Shown: positions 22,959 to 34,000 of the stretch, piece after piece | Position numbering within the stretch: the first letter of the stretch is position 1 | How the letters are laid out: every line of letters starts with the position of its first letter | NCBI GenBank assembly: GCA_022813625.1 | Contig: JAKLMB010000004.1 | Location: forward strand, 186,001 to 250,000 | Source of the DNA: Aaosphaeria pasadenensis | Lineage: Eukaryota > Ascomycota > Dothideomycetes > Pleosporales | Length of the DNA stretch: 64,000 bases | Reading direction: 5' to 3' | The notes under the pieces: generated by a model | Told to the model about the DNA's origin: nothing | Seen by the model: the letters and a program-made list of their open reading frames with translations, nothing else | Database searches by the model: none | Translations under genes and position numbers: made by a program

Positions 22959-24249
22959 TTAACCCTGCTGTCTCTTTCTCTTGCCGACCTGCGCAGAGAA
23001 ACCAGTCTTGATCGCTGTGACGGATCGCCTGGAACCGCAGCTGTTGCAAGTGACGAAGTACAACCGGTTCTCTCCCTTATTGAGCTGAGTGTCGGGGCTA
23101 CGGCATGCTAGAAAATATATATCAGCCAAAGTCTTAGCGTCAACATCTGCTTTGAAAACTTACTCTTGCAAGTGACATATTCGACAATGTACCGTCGGAG
23201 AACGTTCTCAATCTGCTTCTGCTGGAAACGACCCTTGATGACTAGTCGGCGCGAACCATCAACGGAACCGGAGGTACCCAATTCGGCAAACAAGAAGGAG
23301 GTGACGTGCTCATCAGAACGCTTGAGCCTCTTCGCAATGTCGGCGATGTTGGCGAAAATCGTCTTTTTGTTTCCTTCACGGAGACATTGGGGTGGAGGGA
23401 TCTTGTAGCTCTTGCCGCCAGAAGAAGCGAGATCGGGGTGGTGGCTTTGCTGTAGCGTTTGTTAGCAGGAGCAACGCATCTCAGCCCGTACTGATACGTA
23501 CGAGGAGGTTGAAGAAGCGGTTCAAGAGGAGTTCGTAGTTGATAGGTTGCACTGCATCGTGTTGCCAGATGCCAGTTCCCTTAAGCATGTCACCCTCTTG
23601 AACGGCAGGTGCTTCCTCAGCGGCTTCAGTCTTGTCACCAGCAGCTTCGGCAAGCTTGGCTTCGAAGTCATCCTCTGCCTTGACCTTCTTCTTCTTTTTC
23701 TCTACACCAGATGTATCAGTATCGTCACGCCATGAAGCCTTTTCTCTAATAACGTACTCTTGAGCGCAGATGGGTCGAATTCTCCGTCGGCGGCAACCGC
23801 GTCATCGGCGTCCTCTTTCTTGGGCTTCTTCTTCTTCTTTTTGGCCAAGTCCTGACAAGCAGTTAGCCCAACCATTATACACCCATGATGTAGTTAATCC
23901 CATCGCGTACCTTGAACATGTCCGTTACTTCGTCGACTTCCTTGTCCGCATCTGTACACTTTGCATTAGCCATGTTCTCTGCAATGGCCGCGGACTGCCT
24001 GACCGGAAGGCCCACCTTCAACGTGGGACCTACCAGCTGCATGCGATTCGGCACTGTCTTTGTCGCCATTCCTCTCGGTGGACTCGGTAACGTTTCCATC
24101 GCCGTCGACAATCGTCGCACCGTCACTGAAGGCTACGGATTTGCGGGGCTTACGCTCAACGGGGGGGTCGGCCTGTTCGCGAGCACAGTTAGTCGAGGGT
24201 ATTTTGAACGTGGGGCGAAATTGAGGGGATGACGTACAACGTCTGCCAT
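22959..24249 (-). CDS. SUI3: Translation initiation factor eIF2 subunit beta
   Basis: Seven exons (24249-24238, 24172-24034, 23951-23911, 23851-23758, 23701-23502, 23449-23164, 23107-22959) splice in phase to 306 residues. Two lysine blocks in the N-terminal half (DLAKKKKKKPKK and LKKKKKKKVK) match the K-boxes that bind eIF5 and eIF2B-epsilon. The C-terminal core has NYELLLNRFFNLLQSHHPDL, the RRLVIKGRFQQKQIENVLR helix region, and a C2-C2 zinc finger TCKTC...TCNSC, ending in GKRKRQQG. The protein is part of the eIF2 complex that brings Met-tRNAi to the small ribosomal subunit. The first exon codes only for MADV, which is unusual but consistent with all downstream phases. The gene is head-to-head with the Mim2-like gene. 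Confidence 0.96.
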
Positions 24250-24650
24250 GATTGCGGGTTGTTCGTGCTTCTGTATTTCTTATGAATCGTGTGTTGACTG
24301 AATGGCCGATATACTTTGGATGTCGAGGCCGGGTGGAAAGTAGGTGGATGTTGTGTTGTGGGGTTACACTTTCTCGGACTTTTGTATAAGTTCGCTTTGC
24401 CGCTTTGATGAGTCGAACTTCGCAATCTCTCGCCAAGACCCATCACGTGATGTGTCCCTCGACTGGCGCTCATTGGCAGGCGCCAGAACTTCGAACTACA
24501 TCACCAAGAGGCGGCCTGTTGAGCGCGTCCGCATTGACGATACCCTCGCATTCTACAAAACCCCACCATCAATGCCCGAACGATAGCCAGGAAGGCGCTG
24601 CGCATACGCTCTCTCACCCATCATCCATTTGAATCTCATCACCCGCAGCC
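24250..24650. promoter_or_regulatory. Bidirectional promoter of eIF2-beta and the Mim2-like gene, with TCACGTGA
   Basis: Only 401 bp separate the two start codons, so both promoters must lie here. A palindromic TCACGTGA E-box (bHLH type, for example Cbf1-like) is at 24443-24450. Binding is inferred, not shown. Confidence 0.5.
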
Positions 24651-25049
24651 ATGTCGTTGTCGAACAGCGCATCCTTCATTGAGCCGACGGGTAGCTCTTC
24701 CGAAGCCGATGAGATCGATTCTCTCCCCTCTTCCGCCACAGAATCCTCGCTGGATGATGATGAATACATCTCGGATGCGGAGCGCGAGTGGAGGGAATCC
24801 TTACAACAAATGGAGTTGCTGTTGACAATGTTAATTGTTCCATATATCGGAAAGTACTTCGGCAAGAAGTGTGCATTCTGGAGTAAGCAATACGCTCAGT
24901 GGTCGGATATAACTTACGTGGGATGATTGTTGACTTTTGCAATAGGCTGGGCCAAGTTCATGGAGTGGAAATACCCTGTTGAAGTCGTCGTGACCAGCCC
25001 GAAGTTGTTCAAGGCAACAACTGCGATTGAGGCTGCTGCACCCTTATAG
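24651..25049 (+). CDS. MIM2: Mim2-like mitochondrial outer-membrane import protein
   Basis: Exons 24651-24882 and 24946-25049 give 111 residues. The N-terminus is acidic and Ser-rich. It is followed by a conserved-looking block EYISDAEREWRESLQQMELLLTML with one membrane segment (residues ~54-71), and the product continues with AKFMEWKYPVEVVVT after the intron. The length, single membrane span and acidic cytosolic N-terminus fit Mim2, a partner of Mim1 in inserting helical proteins into the mitochondrial outer membrane. I base the name on overall pattern memory and rate it as likely. The intron has a GTAAGC donor and a TTGCAATAG acceptor. Confidence 0.72.
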
Positions 25050-26129
25050 TGGCCAGCCTGGTGTCGGGGAGGTTGATGTGCAGGAAATTATTACGCTTTT
25101 AGAAACGGGAAAGCATGTATGGCGTTTTGGATTCGCTTATAGTCAAGAATAACCACTTCGAATGAGCTAAAGGGCAGCTCTGTACGGGATACACAAAGCT
25201 CGACTTATTTAATGTACCTATTGCAATTCATCATGTTCGCAGGTACGGCAGATATTGTCTTCATTGGATATATGCGAAAGAGGCAGCCTTGTGTCTAAAG
25301 TTCTTTCATGGTTCGAATGTTTCGTGCTGTAGCATCAGTTGCTGGGCAGTCAGTGATATGAATCCTACGCCATCGTTGCGGTGTTCATGAGCTGGACGCA
25401 TCACTATCTAGTGCCTACACCACATTACTAGGGCTAAGGCCGTTTTACGCTGCGATAGTATTGGTAACACTAGGTCAATTTTCCAGTCACAAGGTGTCAC
25501 TACCTGGAGGTTGTGGAAGACAAGTCAAGTCTTCCGTTGCATGCTCCAATATATGTTCACATTCGTCCTCTAGCCGCGATCACGTAAACCACAGATCTCC
25601 TGGTGATCTTTAAAGTTAGAATTTAGACTTTTTAAAGTTAGAATTTAGACTACATGTGTGGTGGTTGTGTTTGGACCGCTGTGCAATGCGTTGTTAGTTT
25701 CATCATTCATGATGCTGTTCTTCAGCGATACTGTGCTCCTATGGATAATACTAAATCAATTATCAGTTCTTGCGCACAGTTGCGCGCGCATCTCAGAATA
25801 CAAGTTAGCTCGACACATACACCCTACTACTTGCGGGAAATATTTGTAGAAGCAAAACCCAAGCCGAATTTACCAGTTCATTCGATAGATTGATGTTGTT
25901 CTCGTCAATGACACTTAGGAGGCTTACATAACCTTATTCGGTTCTCGCGAACCCTCCACTAAACATTACACTACAAATTCGACGCTACGGCTGCACCATT
26001 TAAAAATTTTTATGAGGCCCACTTCCTGAGTGTTGCCGCAGTGTAGATATTTCTTTCGTTTTTGAATTTGATGGATATATCAACGTTTTAAATTGGGAAA
26101 TAGACATCAAATTATCAAAGCGATAATCC
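25050..26129. other. AT-rich intergenic region upstream of the tRNA
   Basis: It holds a 22-bp tandem duplication at 25609-25651 and an AT-rich stretch just before the tRNA with a TATA-like GATATATC at about 26071. No protein gene is supported. Confidence 0.5.
25609..25651. repeat. 22-bp tandem duplication
   Basis: Two head-to-tail copies of TTTAAAGTTAGAATTTAGACT plus a spacer T, without mismatch in the 21-bp core. Recent duplication is likely. No function seen. Confidence 0.9.
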
Positions 26130-26256
26130 GCCCGGCTGGCACAATCGGTAGCGCGTGAGACTCTTAATCTCAAGGTTGTGGGTGTAAGTTTCCATCAGAG
26201 TTCCATATAAGTGATATCAGTACTAACAGAGCAATAGTCGAGCCCCACGTCGGGCT
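26130..26256 (+). tRNA. tRNA-Lys(CUU) with a spliceosomal-type intron in the T-loop
   Basis: Read without 26184-26237, the 73-nt sequence folds as a full cloverleaf. The acceptor stem GCCCGGC/GTCGGGC has seven pairs including one G-U. The D-arm has G18G19, and the A-box region TGGCACAATCGG fits the consensus. The anticodon stem TGAGA/TCTCA is perfect, with loop CTCTTAA and anticodon CTT (lysine, codon AAG). The T-stem GTGGG/CCCAC is perfect, with loop TTCGAGC and discriminator T, as in yeast tRNA-Lys(CUU). The anticodon loop is uninterrupted. The 54-nt insert lies between T54 and T55. One D-stem pair (A12-C23) is mismatched. No run of four T lies inside; T4 at 26280 and T8 at 26287 follow as Pol III terminators. 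Intact or pseudogene cannot be decided from sequence alone. Confidence 0.9.
26184..26237 (+). other. Spliceosomal-type intron inside the tRNA gene
   Basis: 54 bp begin with the consensus donor GTAAGT and end with CAATAG. They contain TACTAAC, the perfect branch-site heptamer, at 26221-26227, 11 nt before the last base. Length and signals match the protein-gene introns in this window. Only this exact excision rebuilds the GGTTCGAGCCC B box and the T-arm. The classic tRNA intron site is 37/38, so the tRNA endonuclease would not be expected to act here. Confidence 0.85.
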
Positions 26257-26279
26257 TAATCGCCAGATTCTTATATTTC

Positions 26280-26294
26280 TTTTGCCTTTTTTTT
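26280..26294 (+). terminator. Pol III terminator T-runs
   Basis: T4 at 26280-26283 and T8 at 26287-26294 are the first T-runs of four or more after the tRNA 3' end. Confidence 0.75.
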
Positions 26295-26479
26295 CATAAT
26301 CCTTCTTTTTTTTTGCTCTTGACTTTGACTTGAGTCTCCAGTGTGCGCTGCACGACTGTAGCTCTCTTTCTTTTTGCTTGACTGCCGTTGGCCTGATACA
26401 CTCGCATCAATATACGTATTTTCTGAAGAATGCTTGTTTGATCATTTCTCTATGCTGGTGACACCGCCATGTCTCCCGA

Positions 26480-27728
26480 TTATGCGTATCTCAAAGGTAG
26501 CTCGGCAGGCTTGTTGTTCACGACAGCCTCGATCTCGTCCAGCACCTTCTGGTCGAGTTTCTTGACAACGTCGACCGCCTTGATGGTCTGGTACAGCTGC
26601 TCGGGGCGACTGGCTCCCGTGATCGCACTGGCAACATTCTTGTTGCTCAAGACCCACGCCAAACTCAATGTTGCAACGTCTGTTCCGAGCTTCTCGGCGA
26701 TCTTGATCAAGCCCTTGACGGACTCCTGTTGCTTGTTCCATTCGTCATTGCCCACGGTTTTGCTCAGTCCTTGGATGTACTTGTCTTTGGATTGTGCCAG
26801 GCGGCTATCAGGAGGAATGCCATCGACGTATTTGCCGGTGAGAATACCCCCAGCAAGAGGCGAGAAGCTCGTCAACGAGAGTCCCCGACGCTCGTACAAT
26901 CGTGCATTCTTGAAGTCCTCGTCGACCTTCTCGCGGCGAAGGAGAGAGTAACCAGGCTGCTCCACAATGGGACCCACGAGCCCAAGGCGATCCGCAACCG
27001 CCCAAGCCTCCTCAATCTCGGAGCCGAGCCACTCAGAAGTACCCCAATAGAAGATCTTACCCTGGTCAATGAGGTGGTTGAAGGCACGCACAGTCTCCTC
27101 GATAGGAGTCTGCCTGTCTGGACGGTGAGCGTAGAGGATGTCGACGTAGGAGAGCTGGAGACGAGCAAGAGCTGCGTCGGTTCCCTCGATGATGTGTTTC
27201 CTCGACAGACCGACGTTGTTGATCTGGTTGCGGGGTGCTGGATGAGCAGAGTTGGCAGCTCCCCAGTTGATCTTTTCATTACCACGTTAGCTTTCTTTGC
27301 GTCTTCAATGAGAATCAATTGCAATCACGGGACGTTCGCTGTAGCCATCAAGTACGGGCTACGCGTTTGAAGTACCGCATCACGAAAGACGTACCTTGGT
27401 GGAAATAACGAGATCGTTTCTCTTCCAGCCGAAATGCTTGATCGCTCTTCCAATAACAGCTTCACTTTCACCTCCGGCATAGCCCTCTGCAAGATCAAAG
27501 AAGTTGATGCCGATGTCGTAGGCCGCTTTCAAAATGGCGAATGTCGTCTCTACAGCGAGATGTATCAGCACTTACTTACGCCTTCATGCAATTGAGGCGG
27601 AACTGACCATCCTGCACATGTCCACCGTATGTCAACCACCCTCCAAGGGAGATAGCAGACACTTGCAATCCAGAGCGACCGACAAATCGATACTCCATTT
27701 GGGGCAGATCGGATGGTGGGGTAGACAT
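26480..27728 (-). CDS. Aldo/keto reductase, AKR6 type (voltage-gated K+ channel beta-subunit-like)
   Basis: Exons 27728-27608, 27549-27395 and 27271-26480 give 355 residues. The start MSTPPSDLPQMEYRFVGRSG leads into the AKR core: SLGGWLTYGGHVQ, the catalytic region FFDLAEGYAGGESE (Asp, Tyr), DLVISTK with the catalytic lysine, YVDILYAHRPD with the active-site His, YWGTSEW, and the C-terminal cofactor segment SAITGASRPEQL. This set (the HRPD motif, the GTSEW motif) is typical of Kv-beta-like aldo/keto reductases of fungi, which reduce aldehydes with NADPH. No potassium channel gene is near. The first intron is 58 bp with a GTCAGT donor; a tempting inner donor would leave a 30-bp intron and break the frame. 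It is convergent with the tRNA gene. Confidence 0.92.
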
Positions 27729-28419
27729 GTTGTAGGATTTGATATAAACGTGATTAAAGAGGCGAAACGAACTTCTTCAAGAGAATGTGATTGGAATGTT
27801 TTGAGGAGAACTGTACGACTTGTCGAAATATATACACAAAACTAGTCTGAAAGGTACGAATTGCGATGGTATTCCCCATTATTGCGGCATGAACTGAGCT
27901 CATGTACTATGTGTGCACAGTGGGGTAATCCTCTAGTGGGCCCCGCCGAAATGGGATGGGATCCCTCTTCAGTCTATTGGCCCGGCAGGTATTCCTACAA
28001 ACCCCCTATTGGTAGTGGTCCCGATTTGCGGTCGTTATGCCAGAAGATTCGAAATGTGCTACGGCTTTGAAATGTAACTGGTTGGCTACTACTTCGAAGT
28101 TCGCTTTGGTATGGCCTTGGTGATGGCGTCAACGATTGGCGTTATGCGCCGGGGATTGCCTAATACCAGATAGCTATGAGGCATTAGGCGCCAGAATAAC
28201 TTACATAATCTTGAGGCATGCGGGTTGATCAATCGACTTGAATCGGATGGACACAAGGGCGTGGGCATAATGACAATACAAGATCGACGTTGATAGGATC
28301 GACCAAAATGGTGGTGATGGAAGGCTTGAATGACTTTTATTTGCTCTGAGCCTAGGGTATCATGGCCAATCCTCACTGTGTATATAAATTTCCATACTAT
28401 TGCTAAGATATATGAGCGC
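27729..28419. other. Intergenic region
   Basis: Promoter of the AKR6-type gene and 3' side of the Nop13-like gene. No other feature supported. Confidence 0.45.
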
Positions 28420-29670
28420 TCAGTCGAATGTGATCTTCTTGCCCTCGGATTTGACGATGCCTTGAGGGGCTCGCTGGGCGTTCATCTGAGCAGCGCCGGG
28501 CTTGATCGTACGTGGGTCGACCTTGCGTTTGTCTTGGAACGGCTTTCTAGGACGATAGCTTTGAGGAGGATCATCTTCATCAATGCGTCTCGCACGGTCT
28601 GGATGCACGCCCTCCATGTCTGCATCCTTCTCTTTGCCAAATCGTTTGTTGTAACGCGTCGTCGAGTCCTCGGCGAATTCGCAACGCAACTCTCGGCCCA
28701 TGAGGCGATTTATGAACCATTTTCTCTTCTTTGATTTGGTTTCTTTAACGTCGTCAGATCCAGAGTCCTCAGGGTCCTTCTTTTCTTCCTTGAAAATGAA
28801 CCCCTTAACAGCCGAAGTCGCAGCTTCAACATCTTCGAAAGTTACCCATGCATATCCCTTGCATTTCCCGGAATCTTCAAAGGTTGCCATGTGTATGTCC
28901 GCAATCTCTCCGCACTGCGCGTAATGCGATTGTAGGTCGTCCTTTGTGACATCGAAGGATAGATTGCCCACGAAGACACGCTTGTTGGGTGGATGCCCTG
29001 GTTTGGCCGCGGTACCAGCCTTGCCATCGTTCTCGCCCTCCTCGCCCTTGGGTTTGTCTGGTCTACCCTCGAAACTCTTCGCATTCTTGATGAGCAGTGG
29101 CCGACGGTCCATAAGCGTTTCAGTCAGAGCAATTGCAGCATACATTGCGAGCTCTGTCGAGAAATCGACATAAGCGAAGCCCTTGTTCAGTGGTTTGAAT
29201 GTCCAGCGCGGGTTCGGGGGCTTCGTTGGAGCAGGCATGTGCACGCGTGTGATCTCTTCGTCTTTGATCTCGGAGTTTGTAGTGAGGAACGATCGGAGCG
29301 ATTCCTTCGTGGCGGACCATGGCAGGTTACCTATCCACACTCCATGTTGGGATCGTTGTGCAGCCTTCGTTTCGCCCTCATCCTTCCCAGCGGCGGCTCC
29401 CTCACCAGCCGAGGATTGGGGTGCAGCCTTTGCCTTCTTCGCTTTACGGGCTTCTTTCTTGGATGTAGGCTCGGGAAGGTTTACGTCGATCTCGATCTCG
29501 TCTGGTAGGGCTTCCCTCTTTCGCTTCTTCGAGGAGTTCAACTCGCCGTCGCCCTCATCGTGTTCTGTATCGTCAACCTTCGCCCTTTTTTCTTTTTTCT
29601 GCTTTTTCTTCTTATCTTCCTTGCGCGCCTCCCAAGCATCTGCCTCCAAGGTCGTCGCTGATTTAGACAT
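28420..29670 (-). CDS. NOP13: Nop13-like nucleolar RNA-binding protein, two RRMs
   Basis: An intronless 416-residue protein. The N-terminal ~105 residues are charged with several Lys-rich blocks (KKKKQKKEKRAK, KKEARKAKKAKAA) typical of nucleolar proteins. RRM1 starts near residue 111 (VWIGNLPWS as RNP2, GFAYVDFS as RNP1). RRM2 starts near residue 229 (RVFVGNLSFDV as RNP2, KGYAWVTFE as RNP1). The C-terminus is basic and rich in Pro/Arg. This layout matches yeast Nop13, found in pre-60S-associated nucleolar particles. It is head-to-head with NBR1 over 1.36 kb. Confidence 0.88.
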   Translation of the reverse strand: MSKSATTLEADAWEARKEDKKKKQKKEKRAKVDDTEHDEGDGELNSSKKRKREALPDEIEIDVNLPEPTSKKEARKAKKAKAAPQSSAGEGAAAGKDEGETKAAQRSQHGVWIGNLPWSATKESLRSFLTTNSEIKDEEITRVHMPAPTKPPNPRWTFKPLNKGFAYVDFSTELAMYAAIALTETLMDRRPLLIKNAKSFEGRPDKPKGEEGENDGKAGTAAKPGHPPNKRVFVGNLSFDVTKDDLQSHYAQCGEIADIHMATFEDSGKCKGYAWVTFEDVEAATSAVKGFIFKEEKKDPEDSGSDDVKETKSKKRKWFINRLMGRELRCEFAEDSTTRYNKRFGKEKDADMEGVHPDRARRIDEDDPPQSYRPRKPFQDKRKVDPRTIKPGAAQMNAQRAPQGIVKSEGKKITFD

Positions 29671-31026
29671 CGTACAATGAAATCAATAGAGTCTATGGGA
29701 TTTACTCTTCTGGATTGGAATTTTCTTCCAGTAGAGGAAAAAAATATTGCTTATGTAACGTCATCTAGTTGCCCTAAGCCGTTTATGGCGCCATGTAACG
29801 CTAACTCGAGTTGCCGAGACCCACCTGCCTGTGGAGGTCACGGCGATGATGTAAAGTGAATCTGACATATGTATCTCTTGGTCTCGTTCATGGAAACATT
29901 ACAAGGCATTGTTGCAAGACATGTCCTAAAAGGCTGGGGATGAGCATCATGTCCGGCTAGGAATCAATGGCCGCTACATTCCGATTCTTGGGTCGTTGTT
30001 AGAGTTAGATATTTCCGGACCGCCTGGTCTAGCCATGGTGTATATGGAGATATGGAGCCGGACCCAATGGAGGTTGTTGCTCGAATCACGGAGTACTTGT
30101 AGAACACATACGGAGAACAGTTTTTGGGAGGAATGCAAGCTGTCTAGATAGTCAATTTATCGTTACGCACAGTACAGAGTACTAGTGGTAACATCGTCAA
30201 CTAGGTACGGAGAAGACTTGCGAAGTTTTGGGTCTACTACCTAGGTTCCTAGGTATCTACCTACCTAGATACCTAGATAACCAACCGTCTTGATGATGAT
30301 ACAATCTGCTGGCACACAAATCACAACATGCCGAAATCAGATTGTACTACGTCTAACGCTTCACGGGAATTTTTTGCGTAACGATACGAATGGTGATGGA
30401 TAGACTTTGAACTTGTTGGCGTAACCTCAATTCCTTCATCAGTGAAGGTGCAGGGCAGGTGACATCCAAAGGCACATATCACGTGATGCTCATCATCATC
30501 ACCATCGCGCTTTCAAGGTGCTATCCCTGGGCAACACCTTTAGCGGGCATACTCGCCTTGTACGGAGTCCTATGAGAAGAAATCAAGCGACATTACTATT
30601 GTACGATTTCACCGGCTGACGACGCAGCCGCTGCCTTGCTCTCATAGCTCTACTGTGGTACAGTTGCGAACGTGTGAGGCGTCAACGTTGACCGGCTCGT
30701 GCAAGTTATCGCTCGCTTTGAGCACCACCCGAACCCGCCGCCTCCGCCGCCGCCGCCGCCGTCGTCGTCCTGGGCTGGGGTAGGCAACCATCAACGATAC
30801 ACCTACTTGATCACCCTCACCCTCACCCTCACCCCCTCTCTCCTCCTCCACCTCTTCTATTACTCCAACCCCAAATTACACATCTCGGGAGTTTCCTACC
30901 GATATTCGAACAGCTCCATCTGTTTTCGGAACTCCCTTCGCTCTCGAGCTTTGGAGCTCTGTCCACCGTAGCCAGCATCCACCTTCACGTCGTCAGCCGA
31001 CGACGTCAGCCTCACTCTACACAACC
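29671..31026. promoter_or_regulatory. Divergent intergenic region between NOP13 and NBR1
   Basis: A 1356-bp spacer. It contains degenerate TACCTAGGTA-type repeats at 30237-30283, TACGGAG-type copies near 30087 and 30559, and a palindromic TCACGTGA at 30479-30486. A GCC/CCG triplet tract lies near 30735-30765 in the likely leader of NBR1. No gene seen. Confidence 0.5.
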
Positions 31027-34000
31027 ATGGCCTCCAATGTCCCCGTGACGCTTGATACCCTTATCATCATCAAGGTCTTGTATTTGGGACATAACCGAAA
31101 GTTTAAGGTTCCTCTCAGAGACCTTGGGCCTAGTGTCCTGCCCGACAGAGTAGGTTGACCTCACCTCAAAGCGTGGCATAGCCGTAAACTCCGGCCTGTG
31201 AATGTGTTGCTCTGGTTTGACTGCAACCTGTTGTTACTTGAAAGCCATCGATACTGATTTATCTTCTCTTGCTATAGCTCCGCAGCCTCCTTCAGATCCA
31301 CCCCGACGAGGATGTCACGTTCGAGCGTTACTCCGACAGCGTGGGCGCCTACGTGATTCTCGATACCAACAACTCCCAAGTCTACAAGACACTGTTTCGT
31401 GCTGCGAAAGCAAAGCTTAAGCTTCGCCTGAGAGCCAGCCATGCGAACATGGAAGAGGATACTCCAGCTATTCCAGTAATTCAACCCAACGTAGATCCAC
31501 TTCCCCCGTCCGAGGGCAGCTCTCTTCATCGGATGAGCTCCGACACACTTGCACCACGACTTCCTGAGCAGATTTCGCCTGTAATCGCGCACTCGCCCGC
31601 CCTACCCTCTTCGCTCTCGAATCATGCCGGGGAGGAAGCTAAGGCTGCCCAGGCCAGCCCTGTCTCACCTGTCCTAGCCAACAGTACGGATAACGGCGAG
31701 GCACTCCGACCTCAGTTGTTCATGGGTCGTGACAGTAAGCTAAACATTTGTCTGCCGTAATGGAAGGCCCCAAACTGACGAAATAAGTAGAATTCTATGG
31801 TGGTGTACGTTGCCCAACCGAATCCCAGATGCCAGAACTTCCACTCCGGCCCAAGCCATCCTCGCACAACTGCATGACCTCATGGGTTGTCTTCTGCAAT
31901 AACTGCAACCAGGCAATGGAAGATGAACACTTTCATTGTAGCATCTGCGACCATGGTGACTATGATCTGTGCCAGACATGTGTGGATGCTGGCATTCACT
32001 GCCCAGGTGCTGGTCACTGGATGGTGAAGCGTTTTGTGAAGGACGGTGCGGTTGTCACCAGTGTTGTTGAGCGTATTGGTCCAAAATCAAAGCAGGTCGT
32101 CGAGCAAGAAATGCCCGGCACGTATACAGATGAAAAACAGTCTGTCGAACCAGATCAGCCGACACGCACATGCAACTCTTGCGTCAATGGTAAGTCTCCC
32201 TTGTAAGCGTCTTTCATCATCAACCTAACAGCATCAACAGTACTCCCTGAGAATGAATTTGTTACATGCGTTGCATGCGACGATTACGACTTGTGCTTGG
32301 AATGCCACATCGCCAACAAGCATGGTCACCATCCCGGCCATGCCTTCAAGGCCGCAACTCCAGATACAGTCCTCCCCACAATTGCCGACTTCCTATGCAA
32401 TGCTGGCCGCAATGTGCGCCATTCTGCAGTCTGCGATGGCTGTGAGAAATTCATCTACGGTGTTCGTCACAAGTGCCTGAACTGCCCTGACTGGGACTTT
32501 TGCTCCGAATGCATCAAGAGTGCGAAATTCATCCACCCCCGACACCGCTTTGTACCCATCTATGAGCCCCTGGCCGAGCCGGCCTCGGTTGCTGTCCGTC
32601 ACTATGGCATCTACTGCGACGGTCCCCTTTGCAAAGACAAGGAGAATCCTTCGTACATCGAAGGTACTCGTTACAAGTGCGCAGTCTGCCATGACACTGA
32701 CTTCTGTGCCAACTGCGAGGCCATCCCCTCCAACCGCCACAACCGCACTCATCCACTGATCAAGTTCAAGACGCCTGTTCGTAGCGTCAGCGTCACGACG
32801 ATGGGCGAGGATAAGAATGGACTGCCCATGGCCAGATTGGGTGATCAGCCAAACAGACGGTCTACGGCCACCGAGACTTTGCCCGTTTTCTCACCCACTA
32901 ACTCTGCCACACAAGTCCAGACTATAGTAGACGTGAAACCGGTCGAAGAGCAGCAACCGAAAAGATCGAAGGAAAAGATCGAGATACGCGATCTTCTCCT
33001 TGATCCTGTGCCAGAGAAGATTCTCTCGACAGCTACTCGCTCTGTTGAACCCATTCAGTCCGCCCCTGAACCCAAAGCCGAACCGAAACAGGAGAATTTT
33101 GACGCTCATTTCATACGTGATACGATCCCTGACGGATCTAAGATTGGCGCAGGCTTGAACTTTGTTCAGGTCTGGACACTTCGCAACCCGGGGCCAAACC
33201 CCTGGCCAGCTGGCTGCAGCGTTCGCCATGTAGGTGGTGACAATATGCTCAACATCGACAACACTCGTCCACTTAGCCATAGCGAGCTTGCGGAAGCGAG
33301 TGAGAGCAATGTCATCGGTCGCCCCGTCGAGTCGGGAGAGGAAATATCCTTCCGCATCATGATGAAGGCACCTAATCGAGAGGGTACCGCGATATCTTAC
33401 TGGCGTCTCAAGACTGCCGAAGGCACGCCCTTCGGCCACAGGCTCTGGTGCGATATCCAGGTCGTTGGACCCACCACGCCAATCACAATTCCTACCACGA
33501 CCGCCCCTGAAATGACTTCCCTTCGATCTGGTGAGCCTGTGGAAGCTTCGAGCTCTTCTTCACGGTTACCAGTTGTGATTGAAGCTACACGTTTCTCACC
33601 TGATCTCCAAGAACAACTCCGCAGGAAGCGTCAGCTTCTTGATGCAGCTCTGCGCACGGAATTGGCTCCCGAGAAGATGGCAGATCAGCCCAAGTCCCCT
33701 GGGTCGAGGGACGCTCATACTTTCGAAAGGGAGAGGATGCTCCGTATCCAAAAGGTACGAGAGGCTGCTGTCAAGCGCGTTCTCGAAAGCCGTCGTCGGG
33801 AAAATGAAAACTTGCAAGCAAATGCAGCCGTGAACCAGGATACGTCAAACATCGAGAAACAGGACACGGCCGAACTCCCAGTACCCGAAAAAGGGGTCGA
33901 AGCCCAGGGAGAGTCCTCTGGCATGATCTTCCCTCAGCTCGAGAAAGAGTCTCCTGCATCGAGCACACATGAGGCGGCCTCCACTCAGCTCAAATCCCCG

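Noticed and set aside
26130..26256. Classical tRNA intron at position 37/38
   Set aside because: The anticodon loop CTCTTAA is continuous; the only insert is in the T-loop.
27550..27607. Alternative 30-bp intron (GTAAGTAAGT donor) in the AKR6-type gene
   Set aside because: Too short for the spliceosome and it breaks the conserved frame; the GTCAGT donor gives a 58-bp intron in phase.
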